Of a stretch of 64,000 nucleotides of DNA, positions 36,601 through 49,600 are shown in pieces; position 1 is the first letter of the stretch; every line of letters starts with the position of its first letter. The stretch covers positions 33,555,685 to 33,619,684 of the forward strand of contig OZ022257.1 in NCBI GenBank assembly GCA_963978905.1, read 5' to 3'. The notes under the pieces were generated by a model, which saw only the letters and a program-made list of their open reading frames with translations, was not told the origin of the DNA and ran no database searches. A program made the position numbers and the translations under genes. The DNA comes from Trichostrongylus colubriformis (Eukaryota; Nematoda; Chromadorea; Rhabditida; Trichostrongylidae).

Positions 36601-37784
36601 CACAACAGTCTCCTAGCTAAAACTTGTTCACCATTAAGCTTTCTCACAAATAACCAACATTCTTGCACCGTAAATACCAAAATTCGATCCTTCGCTGAAC
36701 GAAAAATGTCATACATGTCACTTACGTTTCGCGATCTATCTACCTTAGTTACAGGTTTTTGGGTGTTTTATATACATGAATAACGTGTGATATAATGAAT
36801 ACAGCGAGCAGAATGCCTTGTCCAATGAGCGTTGAAAAAATTGAAAAAGGGGACACGTAATGACTAGTCACCAATTTTGATTACTGCTCATCGTTTTGAT
36901 TTTCCGCCGTATTAAGGCAGATATCCTTTTCCCCGGTTTTGATACTTTCACGAGAACACTTTAAATTTTTTTCAACTGCAATTTGCAAGCTTTTACTACT
37001 CGGTCGATCAAGACAGCATTACAATACTTAGTGGCGAGAGGATGGAATTAATAGTTCACTCCTTCTAGCCATTGATTTCAAGGATTTTTATCGGCTAAGT
37101 ATGCTTGACGTTGATACGTGGTAAATGAGCTGCTGTAAATCGAATAAGTTTCGGCAGCTTCTTCTATATCTTCGGTGATCTCATTAGCTCGCTTTCCTCA
37201 AGGATACACCATTGATTTTATTATTTATGCAGTATAAACAACTCTGACAAAACTATGTCGAACTGATAAAGGCCACCGACAACACCACTCCGATTATTAA
37301 CTCCGTTGATGGAGCTCCCTCCGGTGCACTCTATCGCTCTTATACAACATGCATTATGTTGCGTAGAATTCGATTGCAGTCGTAGGATCTGCTGTCAAGC
37401 TAGATGAAAGAGCATCTCCATGTGAACAAGAGAAGCACAATCGTTCACATGTAGCTGGTTTGTTTGATGCCACAAAAATCCTGGTAAAAGCGAAACAGCA
37501 TCGTACTAAGCTTTGCCATAAGTTCCTTCATTCGTATTAGTGTTAAGTTCCACGTCTACACGTCTATTTTTTGCGTTTCTAAGCTTCTCACGGGCTTTCA
37601 AGAAGATCGCATTAAAGAAGAGCTGAATTACTGTGCAAAGACATGGAAAATCTTGGTCTCAGAGAAGCAGTATGAAAAACATGATAATTTGGGACTCTGT
37701 GAAGCGACTCATAAGTTTCGAAATGGGGAATGATATGATGTAATCAGGAAAGATTATTTCTGAATTCTGTCTGATTAGGTGTTG
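27601..37784. other. 10 kb without an assigned gene
   Basis: I could not assign a gene here. Candidate pieces only: an open stretch SYDDRLEMLCDGRALPKVPL running into a perfect GTGAGT donor at 32306 (plus strand); a frame after an acceptor at 31229 (plus); and a 150-codon frame at 32216-32668 (minus). A mariner-like end, TAGGTTGGTGCATACGTATT, stands alone at 34845. A direct repeat containing CGATCAGTATTTGGA occurs at about 34263 and 34509. ATTTATTTATTT lies at about 31581 and a run of 13 G at 31485-31497. Confidence 0.4.
34845..34882 (+). repeat. solitary mariner-like terminal repeat
   Basis: TAGGTTGGTGCATACGTATT followed by GAGACAAATGCGGCTTTT closely resembles mariner ends. I found no matching right end or transposase nearby, so this is either a truncated element or a diverged MITE end. 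Confidence 0.4.
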
Positions 37785-37785
37785 T

Positions 37786-38660
37786 TGAAACCCTTGAAAT
37801 CCTTTTATTTACTGATAAGCTTTCGGCATTAATGCCTTCTTCAGATCTTAAATTACAATACTTAACATACAAATAACTGCAATGGTTATACATCAATCGA
37901 AACAAACCAGGACAAAGGAGGAGGGGGCCTGACGGCGTGCTGGTGAGGGTAAAGAATGAAACGCCGGTTTAACTCTGAGGCAGGAAGGGTATCATTGCTG
38001 ATTACGCTGTGAGCCTCAAAAGGTCACGTATCTCCTCCTTCGCGTTCATTTCTGGCTTGATTCTTTGTATCTCCCGTGCTTCCATTACTTTCGTCTCCAG
38101 AGGGCGTACCAAATGCCTTTGGAGGACTTTCACATCAAATGATGGAGCATCCTCCCTCATATGCTTCAGTGTACGGTGCCTGGAGAAGCTGCTGTGTGAG
38201 TAAGCGCGAGGTTTACCAGGGCTCTTCTGTGCTCATCCAGGCGAATCTTTAGAGGCCTCACCGTCTCACCCACATATCTATCTCCACATCTCCTGCACTG
38301 AATCATTTAGACGGCCCCTTGGAGTTCGCAAATCTTTTCAGATACACAGTATCGACAAGAGGATACGCGACACCGATTTTCGCAAATTCGTGATGCTGTA
38401 AGGAAATCCTTCAGCGAGAGGAGAGGGCGAAAAAGCTTGGAGTTCCTTCCAAACCTTCCACAAATGTTGCATTCAGTCAATGCAGAAGTACACTGTGTAC
38501 AGCGTGGAGGTTCACCGTAGGAGTGAACGATGTTGTAACTTTCCCTTGGGAGCAGTGGGAGACCGCTATATTCTTCCGTATTGCTCCGGGTGTATGCTTT
38601 CGCAATCCCCAACCGACCCTCGGGTTCTTCGCTTAGGGAGGTTCAAATTCTCCCCCCTCG
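37786..38660 (-). pseudogene. Penelope-like element 3' fragment with GIY-YIG endonuclease
   Basis: The minus strand from about 38612 encodes a Cys-rich linker (CTQC, CNIC, CRVSSCRYC) followed, after one in-frame stop, by IQCRRCGDRYVGETVRPLKI, the GIY-YIG endonuclease signature of Penelope-like retroelements. A frameshift at about 38205 leads into FSRHRTLKHMREDAPSFDV and then RIKPEMNAKEEIRDLL. Near 37815-37850 the end SEEGINAESLSV precedes AATAAA. The reverse transcriptase part is absent, so the copy is 5'-truncated and broken by at least one stop and one frameshift. A related 3' end forms the palindrome at 62269-62829. Confidence 0.75.
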
Positions 38661-40141
38661 CATAAAACTATCCCCTTATGTGTGAAGCAAAACTCACACT
38701 ATAGACGCAAACGAAGTCCTACGATTTGATATCGCCATCACCTCATCGTCGACATTCAATGCATTACTGTCACGCTGCGGTCCTATTTCGTCATGTTGAT
38801 CACCGTTACGCCGTACCACCGCGTCATGCTGAGTTGCCCAAATTAACTATCCCATGTATAATATCTATTCGCGTAGAGTTTTGTATAACTTGTTGCCGTT
38901 GTTTATAGTTATTGTATTTTAAGTCGTAGATAGTTACATTCCCCCCCCCCCCCCCCACCATACCAAAATTCTCCCACGAACCAGAAAATCGGCTAGCTAG
39001 GCCCCGTAGGTAGCAGTCGATTAATTATGTCTGTATATTTAGTTGGGTAGTCGCAATAGGTAGGGAAGAGACTCAGTACCTGCGCAAGCACGACCACCCG
39101 TTTTCTGGCCTTCGCCCAAGTGTCGTGATTAACGCACGACTTCGACAGCAAGGGCGCCGCAGCGTCGCGAGGCGGGATGGTCTCGAATTACGCTACGATT
39201 CTTCGACTCTTCGCGAGCACTCTCGCCGTCTGATTCAGAATTGTCATTATCCAGTGCAGCGTCAGTGTCAGTCGTGTATTGTCCTGTGCAGTAGTCTCGT
39301 CTTCCTCCACGCAGTCTACGCTTCTTCAGCTCCCTACGACGCTCCAGCGCTCCTCGACGCCCGACATCTCCCAAGAACGAGCGTAGCCGACAAGATCGAG
39401 GGTATCGAGGCTCAAAGGAGTGGCAGGGTCCAAAGGTATCCACTGGAGGGGCCATTTACCTCTACGCGAGGTTGCCGAAACCGCCAGTAGGCTGGTGTCT
39501 TGTTGCTTCCCGTAATTTGCTGAGCACTGGTCCGGCTCATGTTGCATGTCGTAGTTTTTAGGTAGTTGTTGATCTATATGTACTGTATATTGTTTATTTA
39601 TATTTGTTTACAACGTAGTTCATGAAGTATGATGGAGTTACTAGAAAACGCCGTTCCGTAGAAATACCGGATGAGAACCGGAATCCCTTTTTATTTAATT
39701 GTGAGCATGTGTAAAATCTTCGCGTAGGGCTTGTTCCTTTGTGCTTGTGTGGTTTAACCGCAGGCTACGTCACTGTGGAGGGAGGCTCATCGTAATCATA
39801 TTTCTTTGTCAGCGTAGGGGTCATGAGGGTCTACTGGCAAAGGGGAGTTCCGGTGGCACGGCGAGCGAGGCGAGCGCAGGGGATAACCCTTAACAGTATG
39901 CCGCACCGCGCCAGGGCGATCAATCGGTCGGTAATCCCAGTGCGATAGAAGCGTAGCTGGTGGGTTTCCTTGGCACGAGATGGTTCGATACTCATGTACC
40001 TTTAACGCTTTTGCTGAAAATTTAACGATATCACTTGCTTTGCCTTGTAAATGTTGCCTTCACTACCAAGATCGGTGGCAATCTCCGAAACTAGCATTTA
40101 AGAACAACGGTGAGATATCTGTAGCGCTGAGATCATAACGG
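38661..40141. other. intergenic, GC-rich open frames on both strands
   Basis: A run of 16 C lies at 38941-38956. At 39125-39547 frames are open on both strands in several registers, which points to a GC-rich non-coding or repeat-derived stretch. I could not pair long terminal repeats around it. Confidence 0.4.
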
Positions 40142-40917
40142 TTGAAACAGGGAGGTTACGCTCTTGGAACTGACAGTCTTTTCTCTTTGTGGACAAGTGA
40201 GGTGGACCGATGTTGGATCCTGACCCGAACTGCGAGCCCACTCCCTACGCTTAAGATAAAGGAACGTGGAAAAGGAACATCCTCTGCAGTTGCAGACCGA
40301 GCCATTCCACACAGAGGAGAACAGAGCATTCGGACCATAGAGAATGTCTTTGAAGAGGTCATCAGGATAATGAGCAGTCTCTGACTCACATCATTTCAGA
40401 ATTTGATCTTTTACATTCACATTGAGGCAGTTCTTTATTGCAAATATGATTATACACCGGCTACAAGGTGGGTTATGTCAGTTGGTTGCGAAAGGCTAAG
40501 GCAGTGGCAGATATTTCATGGAAAGGCTTCTTCAGAGGATTCACTGCGGTGTACCTAAGAATGAGCAAGCGAATGCGAAAATCCTACATTTGATCAACCA
40601 ACTATTTTTCTGTCTTCTATTTTCAGGATAGCAACAACACCGCAACTGATGGTGAACACCGAAGTGAGAATGTAGCAAAACAAAAGTGGACAAGAACAGT
40701 GATCACCGAAGTACATACTCGTATGTGCATCGTGCAGTATACAAAAGAGCTACAAAACCAAGAATAAAAACAGGTCGACACGGTAACAGAACGGTTGAGC
40801 GATCACGATGTTCGCAGTGAGTTCACTGAACGATAACGATAGAGCACGGCTAATTTATGGTGGTCTCTATGCTAGTAGAGGTGTCATTGGTGAGATATGA
40901 GCACGTTGAGATCGATG
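40142..40917 (+). other. possible exon cluster of an unidentified gene
   Basis: Three stretches could splice together in phase: 40142-40349, ending TIENVFEE before GTCATC (a weak donor); 40627-40720 after a strong ATTTTCAG, beginning DSNNTATDGEHRSENVAKQK and ending at a perfect GTATGT donor; and a piece from about 40883 ending VRYEHVEIDESDAS and a stop at 40915. The compositions are protein-like and phases agree, but I recognise no family, the first donor is poor and there is no poly(A) signal close behind. Confidence 0.25.
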
Positions 40918-41739
40918 AAAGCGATGCCTCGTAATGGTACGAGCGCTCGAACATCTCGCATGAAACCGCACGATGAACCTGAAAACGCTGTCGCCGTCAA
41001 TTGTTCACAGCACCACACCAGCATCGACCTCATTTTCTCCAAATCACCATTACACTACACTGATTCTTCCTCTAACACGAAGGCGTAGTACAGGCACGTT
41101 CCGCAGCAGTGGTGTTTTGAGAAGCATTTCACTCTTGCAATTGGGATTACCATTTTAAATGCAGTTAGATGTTTTTGGATGAGTAGTGGTGTTCATTAAT
41201 TTCCCTTGCTGCCAATGAAAGGTGCTTCCCACCTAATGCGTGGTCAAATTTCTTAAGTTTGGTTGAGCGCTACTGCAGAACTTGCCTCACTGCACCAAGT
41301 CGAAGAGGTTGCACCTCGTTGCTCCAAAATCACAAGTACAAAGAGCTTTGGAGAACTGCATCTTCAACAACTCAGTTTCAACGGAGCAAGCCTCGATCAG
41401 GTTTCCTTTACGTACTATCAGCGATAAAGAACCATGTTCTCCTGAAGTGTTATAACGAAATAGATTTTTTCGACGAATCTTAACTGCTTTTCGGGTAGCA
41501 GTGGATGGCAAAGGCAAGCGCTCCACACACTGCTGCCGAAACTCCTCAGGCTCATTCCGTTCTAACTGAACTGTATTAAAGGGTACATTCCACGCTTACT
41601 AGAAGGCTTCTGATGGTGATTGGTGGAGGCATAATGTGAGTCGGCGTTTAGGTCATCTCTACGAGCAAAGGGCTGTTTGACTTCCTCTCATCAATGACGA
41701 TCAAGCATTTGCCTGTCTCGGGAAGGGGGTCGGTTGGCC
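40918..41739. other. intergenic, no gene recognised
   Basis: Overlapping short frames at 40897-41158 and 41259-41526 on both strands have no motif. No repeat structure found. Confidence 0.4.
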
Positions 41740-41990
41740 GAATACTCGTCTCGAGGCGTCGCATACGCGGCGCCGTCAGCACGACTTGCTGCAGTCGGTT
41801 GGAATACCGCTCAGTATGCAAAGGGCTGGTATCGTGGGGGACCTTCAAAAACTGCATGTTGGAAGCTTCGGAGGTCCTTAATCGTTGTGGTTGTTGCTGT
41901 TCCAACGGATTATACTACAAACATTTCGCACTCACCGCACCGCTCGCCGCGGGCGGTTGCGCGAAAATTCAACAGATCGGACCCCACCCG
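41740..41990 (+). repeat. family B repeat copy 1
   Basis: GC-rich repeat starting near GGCGTCGCATACGCGGCGCC and ending near GCCGCGGGCGGTTGCGCG. Matches 51890-52125 and 55035-55270. The frames open through it are a by-product of base composition. Confidence 0.7.
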
Positions 41991-42446
41991 TCTGCCTAGT
42001 AGCCAGCGTGGAATTACTAGCTGAACTACATGTCAGCTTCAATCCTTACACAAGAGCTTTTTCTGCAATCTTCTTTCAACAGCTAAACACGAAACAAGAC
42101 ACACATGCATTATTTGAGAATAATGCAGCAGACTTATTCCCGGAAAACGTCCAAAAAATCGATGCAGTCGTCTTGGAAGCAATCCACGATAAGTCCGCTG
42201 CAGCATCCCCAAATTTGCTCGTTGTTAACGATCATCAGTGCACTTAGGAGCATCGAAAGGGTTAATGCAAGTCGACGACTGAACATGAAAGTAAAATTCA
42301 ATAATCGGCGAAATGAAATATGCCTCCCATCACTGATTCTTAACGAGAGCAGATTTTTGCGTCTTCTGCCCAAATGGGAGTGGGGCAACGGCCAAATATC
42401 GCCGCAGGCGTTGCCCTACCCACCACGCTGCAAATTTAAGGAATCA
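41991..42446. other. intergenic, no gene recognised
   Basis: Frames at 42105-42461 (plus) and 42134-42388 (minus) overlap and carry no motif. Confidence 0.4.
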
Positions 42447-42847
42447 TGCACGGAAAAATGAGTTCCTCTCTAACCCATATATTTATTACTTGGCTAATGA
42501 GGGCCGCATGCAAAACTTCATGCGAAAAAAGTGAGTCCTGCTGAAATTCAGCGCCTTTAGTGGCGGCCGACGGGCGGGGCCTCGGAGTAATTGCCTGCAC
42601 CGTCGTTCGCTGCGGTTAGGAACGAAGAGAAGGACTGCATGTGAAACTTTCCAATCCCACTATGCGTCTCCGCCCGCGGCGGACAACGGGTCAGTCGTTT
42701 ACTCTGAGGCTCCGCCTTCTCAACCGCTACTTTGAGAAGCTGCATCTTAGTTGGATTCTCGCTTTCTCGCGCGAAACTTTGCATGCGTCCCTTATTAAGC
42801 AAATACAACACGAATATGAGGGTAACAGAGAAAGTCACTTTTCGTGC
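42447..42847 (+). mobile_element. family C repeat copy 2
   Basis: Bounded by TGCACGGAAAAATGAGTTCC (left) and its inverse TTTTCGTGCA (right), about 400 bp, the cleanest copy of this family. The interior is GC-rich and symmetric around CCGCCCGCGGCGGAC. Related to 24038-24669 and 61184-61570. Non-coding MITE-like element. Confidence 0.75.
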
Positions 42848-43646
42848 ATGATGCATTCAAATCAGCAGCATTATGATCAGGGCACACCTGGGTAGCGAGG
42901 GAAATGGCCTCTTCAGTACGTTTACAGAGGAAATGTCTTCCCACTCATGATTACTCTCATTACCACTCCGGTGCTTTTAAGCAATCACCTCGAAGGAGCA
43001 TAGAGTGGGCGCTCCATGTGTGAAAACTACAGAGCACAACTTATCCGAATTTGGACTAGCTCAAGCCATTCGGGATTGCTATTACAAGCGCATCATGCAA
43101 TGATGAAACTAAAAGAACAAAGTGAACTAGATCAAAGGGGGGTAGAGAGAAGCATGCAACAAACGGATTTTGTGGATATGCGAACAAGAGCGATCTGCAC
43201 ATATTCATTTCATAATATTAATAATAATAATAATAATAATAGAACTCTCCTAAAATGTAACGTATATCTACATTAAAACGAAAGATCTAATGATAAATTA
43301 AAAACTGGCCTTATAAATGCAGAGATCGGCAGGGGAACATGTGGCAAAGCTAGTGGATGAAATCGGCAACAGGATGAAAGACGAGTATTAATATTAATAA
43401 GCGAAAGTAGCTGTCAAAAGGGAAGTCATGGGATTACGAAACACGGCACGCAAAGGACTACAGCGGTTAGCAGCACGGATGCACAGGCAGACATCACTGG
43501 AATGCTAGACAACAAACAAAGAAAGAATAAAAGCTAAATAGCAAACTAAGAAGAAGCGAACATTCTCTCAGCCGGTTAGGCGGCTCAAGCTTTGCCGACA
43601 CATGACTCAAAATGACTATTCTTCCGAAATACAGTAATTAGTATGG
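42848..43646. other. sequence downstream of the rootletin gene
   Basis: Contains a TAA microsatellite at 43215-43241. I see no AATAAA on the minus strand within this stretch, so the rootletin 3' end probably uses a variant signal. No other gene found. Confidence 0.5.
43215..43241 (+). repeat. TAA microsatellite
   Basis: About nine ATA/TAA units in a row, downstream of the rootletin stop codon. Confidence 0.85.
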
Positions 43647-46600
43647 TCATACCCGAAATGGGCTTTTCTGCCGTTGAATTGACTTTGATCGACTGCGGAG
43701 TTCCGAAGCGCGGCTGAAATGACGCTCTGAAGCAGGTCCTCCTGCTCCAGTTCCTGTTCCTGCTACAGCTCTTGCGTCGCGTTGCTGCAGCTCTAACCGT
43801 CTCTTCTTTTCCGCCTCCAACTGGTCTCGAAGCAGGGACAGTTGCGATTCCAACAGCTTCCGCTTATGAGTAAAGTTCATCTCTCTTTGCTCAATGACCG
43901 ATTCAAGCTAAAACTGAGACAGTGAAACGAAACGATTACGGATAGGTAGCTCATAAACTGGTTAGAGTTTGCCATGATAAGGGAACCATCAATCGTGCAG
44001 CAGAAAAAAGTCACAAGCCACCAATTAAAGACCAAATAGGGAAAACGTGAACTCACACACTTCAATAAAAACCACTACGACGTCATATAGGGAACTTTAT
44101 CCGCTTCTGGGTAGCTATAAGTACCAAAATTTCGCGGTTGATGGCATAATTTGGGGACTGATTAAAAAAGCAGAGAGTAACCAGGGGCGCGGTGAATACA
44201 GCAGTCATGCCCTCAACCCGAAACAGGGCGCCCAACCAGCAGTGGGCTAGGATCATTCTCCAAATTTCCAGAATCAAACAGTTGTCTACATTTCGCATAC
44301 GGTGCTGCAGTGCACTAAGAAAGGAAGGATACTAGGTCGAAGTGGCCATTTGCAATGAGACACATATCGCTCGACGCGCTTTTGGACGCTGTTTCAAATC
44401 TGTGTTCAAAATCTGCCAAACGATTCCCTGAGTGGATTTTATGGTTCATCGAATAATAATACCACTACATGGTAGTTTCGGGAGCCCATAGGCGCGAGTC
44501 AGTCGTCCTCGTGCAAAACCAGTGTGGTTTTAGTGTTCACGTGATCAAATTACCCATTGGACAAGTTTTTGGCCAATTCAAGATTTGACTAAATCTTAAA
44601 AATACATGGGATATTGGGTGGCCACACAATGAATAGAGGGCAACTCGTTGATATTGGCCAAGCGAGTGCTCTTATTTGAAGCTTGTTAAGTACACTTAGC
44701 TTCTGAGATAGTGTTATGGACATCTGTAATAGATATGATCAAGTTATCTTTGTAATGGTTGAAGGTTTTCTTATAGAAAACTCAAAAAAAAACTTAGCCC
44801 AGGCCACTCTTAATTTTTCGGAGTTAAGCCAAAAACTCGATTCATTGAAAATTTGCACACGGGGGGGGGGGGGGGGGGAGGGTAATCCGACCTCTGAGTG
44901 CGAATAGCATAGTTTTACGCAACAACGCTTAAATCGTGCGCTACGCGAGTCTACTTATGTGGAGAAGCTCAATCACGGAGTTCTCTTCAATTTCGTAGAC
45001 AATAAAGGTGAGGTACGCGAGAAGGAATATAACAGTTATAGTACACGACAACACTTTGGGGATGTTTGCCATACATAAAAGAGAAAGCCTTATGAAAAGC
45101 AAAAAAAGCGCCTCCCCATCCACGATCCACCCCACCCGGAACGCCACACCTTGGAAAAATCATACCCAAAAAACACCAGACTTGCAGTCATGCCTGGAAT
45201 GCCATGTTATACGGCCAGTCTTGAGAATGTCAGTATGGAAAAACAACATGAAAAGAAAAAATACGGGATGCAGGCAAATCTCTGTGGAAAACGACAACTG
45301 CACCAACTCCGAAGTGATAAATTGACAACATTGATGGAGCGATCCGGAGGGAAATGGTTAGGACTTGAAGTTCGAGGTAATGCAAAACTCCACTTCAAAC
45401 TGAAGCACAAAGTTCGATAAAAGGGGCTAAATGTTAGCTTTCAAGGAACATCGGAAGCGAACTGTTATGTGTGGAGAATTGTTCAAAGCAGATGCCAGCA
45501 TATTCCCCTGTCTCACTTGCACTCATTAGAGGTCCAGGAAAATGTATGGAAGGTGTTGTGGGAGCGAGAGACTATGGGGTGTGCTTCAGTCTTTTGATCC
45601 ACGTGCGGTGGCTCAGTGGTTTTCCAAGAATTCAACGAAGGAGCAGAACTAGCGAGAGATGTGGTAGAGCAAAAATGCACAACCCTCAACATTTATGAAA
45701 TACAGCATGAGCCCAAGCGCTAGGATTACCATACAGCTGGCGATCGTATATGGTACTGTCTGCCCTTCCTGCCCTTACTATGCAAGTCTTAGACTCTACG
45801 TAAGCAGTAAGAGAATGCGATCAGCGTCATCCAATGCGCCATTGAAAGGACGCTGCTCGGAGTATCCCCATACACGCAAGTGCAGAGGGGAATCCGGAGT
45901 TCCGAACCCGTCGACGATCGAAGAACAGGACGCCGCCATATTTGCCAAGGAATTGAAGATTAGAAGAGTCGGACATCATGCGATACCGCGATAACCAATG
46001 GACCAAAGCGTTTAACGATTGTATCCCTCGGGACATCCCACGAACACTTGGACTCTGCTCCATGGTCACACTTCACGAGAGCTCTCCGAGGAGGAAACAA
46101 GAGGCTGCTTTCCCCTGAAGCTAGAGGGGATCACTGAATCACCCCGACTGGCAAAAGGGACGAATGGAGACGTTGCTGGCGCCCGCCGAGACACTCGGTG
46201 AACAACGGGACGACAGGTGATACAGGTGAATATGCGGCAGTCATGCGCAGCACATAACGCGCTCCCTTGCGCAAGCAGAACAACAGGGAAGGAGTTTGCC
46301 AACCAGCTACGGCCTTGTTGAAATTCCCCCTCACGAGTAAGGTATTCCCCACACACCTGGGGTTTCAAGATAGATTTATATATAGTAATGGATTCTCTCC
46401 AAAAAGGTATAGCCAGTAACAAAAACATTTCAAGAGGATACTTGACACCTACTCATGAAAGTGGTAAAGCAACTATAGGGTGGAATTAGACCAGACACCA
46501 CATGTGCACAATGCAGTGAACTTACTTGACGCTTTTCCACAACGAGTTTAGATATCCTCGCTTCCAATTCACTGTGTTCTTTGAGCAATTTCGTCACGTT

Positions 46601-49600
46601 TCTGTTCCCAGTATCGCGTTCTAACTGAGCGATCTGAACCACGATTGTAAGTTATTTTGGCGGAGCGCCTCCCTCGAGTTCCTTACCTGAGACTGCAGTT
46701 GAGCGCAATTTCTATAGAGCTCCGAATTTTCTTTCTCCATAGCGGCCAATGATTTGTCGATCGCTTTCCGCTCACTCAGCGTACTTCGAACAGCGGCTTC
46801 CGTACGCGCTTTTTCCTCCTCGAGCTAAAAAATTTGATGTGAGACATCGTGAATGCAGTCTGCAATATACAGAAAAAGGATTCAGGTTTACCGCTTCAAC
46901 GTGTTTCTTCAGTGACGCTACTTCGCGTTCCAGTCGAGCTCGGAAACCGTCCACTTCTTTCTTTTCCACTTCCGCTCGTACCAGCTTCCGCTTCTGCTCC
47001 TCAACTTCGGATGTGAGCACTAGTCTTTCTGGAAGGAACTCATTCGACAGGAAAAGAACTTAATAAATGAGAATGAAGAAGAATGAACCATACCTTTGCG
47101 TAACATCATCAATTCTTCCCTCATTTCACGCTCAAGTTTGCTCCATTCAGCCTCAGCCTTCTGCAAGCCAAGAACCTGTTGTGAGAGGGTATTCTTCAGC
47201 TGACCCGAACTCTCCAAAGATCGCTCATATTCCGCCAACTTCTGATTCAAGAGAGCAACTCGGTTGGCAGAGTCTCGTTGTTCATGCCTTGAAAAGGGTG
47301 CAACTATCGTCACTTTCGGAACAGACGATGTTAGATTACCAATTATTCAAGGAAATCTAACGACAGCTTATCTTAACAGGTTCAAACGTCCAAAGTTCTA
47401 GTTCAGAAGTTCTGAGCATTACATTAACTTCATACTGACCGTAATCGATCGATCTCAGCGACAAGGGCATCGTTTCGAGACAGCAGCGACTCCTGGTTAT
47501 GCTGCAGCAAGGTTATCTTCTCTTCATAAACCGACTTATGGTAATCTTCAGATGTCTTTTTAGCGGTGACAGCCTGGAAGCAGTCGTTTTCCTTCACATT
47601 CTTACAGGAACTTATTAAAGCTGTAAGAAAAGACTGTTAGCTATGCCTTTTGAAAACCAGAAAATACACACGTGACAGAGCTTTATGACAGGTGTAAAGG
47701 TAAACAACGGACTTGAAATCTTGGGCCAAGTTTTCATTGATTCCTCCGTGAACATGATAATTGTCGGGTACAAAATTTTTCCAAGACAGCGATAGGGTTA
47801 ATGTGAGTGATAAGGAATCGCTAAAAGGAGTCATTCACTTAAAAACTAGGGGTCTAGGAAGCCTAGCGGCGAAGTGCCCGCGAAAGGCGCGCCTCTGACA
47901 AGAACGAAGATACAGGACGGTCACCCGTCTCCAACTGCTCTAGCCGTCTAGGACTCTCCCAGGTTTGCCTAAGCCTTTTAGGGGAGGAGCCTTTTCAGGG
48001 AAGGAGTGCGTTCTCTAGCCGTCTGGGACTCTCCCAAAAAAGATCTCCTCTAGCCGGTGGGAAATGGGTGACTGACCGCCCTGAATTTGCGTTTCTATGC
48101 GCCTCTTAGCTGTAGCAGAGGTGGCCTTTTCAGCTCCAGCCGCCTTTCTTCGCTCGGTCTGCCTCTTAGCGACGAACATCCCTGATTGGCTGGGGTGGGG
48201 TACCGCGGCGGGCTTTCTCATATTTAGCTTGAAGCCACTCCAGAAAAAAGGATGCTTCCCTGTTTCCGAACATCTTTTCGTGTTTACTACTTGACAACAC
48301 ACCAATGGAAAAGTTGTCCAGACTTCTCGCCCCTTCACGGGAAGGCCCTCCACGTCGAGAATCAACGGTGGGAATGGGTCCTATTTATCGGGTCTTTGGA
48401 CATTTCGGACCGTTTTTTCACTGTCCTATGACTAGGCATCTCGACTTTCTTATCACTGCTTTTTCACTTTGCGTCCGAATTTCCCCTATCACTGCTTTTA
48501 AGGGCATATTTCGCGGTAATCAAACGGGTCGACTTACCTTCTTGGGACAGTAGATTCCTGGGTGACTGGAGGCTGCCCCTTTTTCACGTCGCCCCGGTGC
48601 GCTATCACGGCCCTACACCTGCTGGAACCCATTGCGACGCCGCCCATTATGCTCAGTTGATCAATAAGAGAGCTAAAGTGGGTGGCATCGCACTGGGTTC
48701 GAGCAAGTGTAAGGCCGTGATAGCTCACCGAGGCAACGCGAAAAAGGTGCAGCCTGATTAGTTACCCGAGGATGTTATGTTTCAACAAGGAAATTTGACC
48801 TATCACATTATAACGGAGTGTGCCTTTAAGTCAATCTGCTCAGGAAGGGGTCGAGCAGGCTTACCGTCATTCGGGGGATAACAATGAGGAGAGAGGGGAT
48901 GTGCACCTAACATAACAGCAATTGTAGACTCTCTCACCGCTTGTTTCCAGTGTTTTTCTTCATACGTAAGCCTATCGAGTTGTTCTCTTTGTTGTTGTTG
49001 TTGGCGACGAGAATCTTCGAGAAATCTCTTGACCTGTTCCAACTCTGCGAGAGTGTCATTGAGGTGACCTTGAGTGTTCTAAATGAGATTCGTACCACTC
49101 ATAGCATACATAGTATGAGGTAATTTGATAATATAGAATACCAAGAGAAAGTAATCAAAACAATCAGCCTTTTAATTGAGAAGGTAAGCTTGGTTGCAAA
49201 GTATCTGCGGACCATGAGTTACAGCTTCCGGCTAAAGATAACCACTTTCAAGATATAAAAGGTTTTATACAGTAAGAAGCTTCGGCGAATTGAGCTGAGG
49301 GATTAATTACCAAGGAAAATGGACCTGAAGGCAATTCGCGTTAAATTATGAGCTTTTTCACGCTCATTACTGGAAGCGGAGGTTCTGATCCATTTTCCAG
49401 AGAAGGAAGAACGAAGTGCCCTAATGGTAAGTACACCAAAAATAAGACCACCTGTCCATGCACGAGTACTACGACCCAGAAACAAGTGAAGCTTCAGTTT
49501 TAAAACTGCTATTCTATCTCTTGGCGTGATGGTTTGCAAGCATAATTTGCTATGTAAACGACTCGCTGGAAGTTGGTTCCTTCAAGGTCAAATGTGATTT

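Noticed and set aside
38941..38956. Homopolymer runs (C16 here; G13 at 31485; G18 at 44861; G run near 50878)
   Set aside because: Probably polymerase slippage or assembly length error; no sign of function.
39125..39547. Overlapping 108-121 codon frames resembling a basic gag-like protein
   Set aside because: Open on both strands in several registers; GC-rich composition explains it, and no long terminal repeats were found.
41694..42024. Plus-strand frames of about 100 codons
   Set aside because: They coincide with family B repeat sequence; other copies do not keep the frame.
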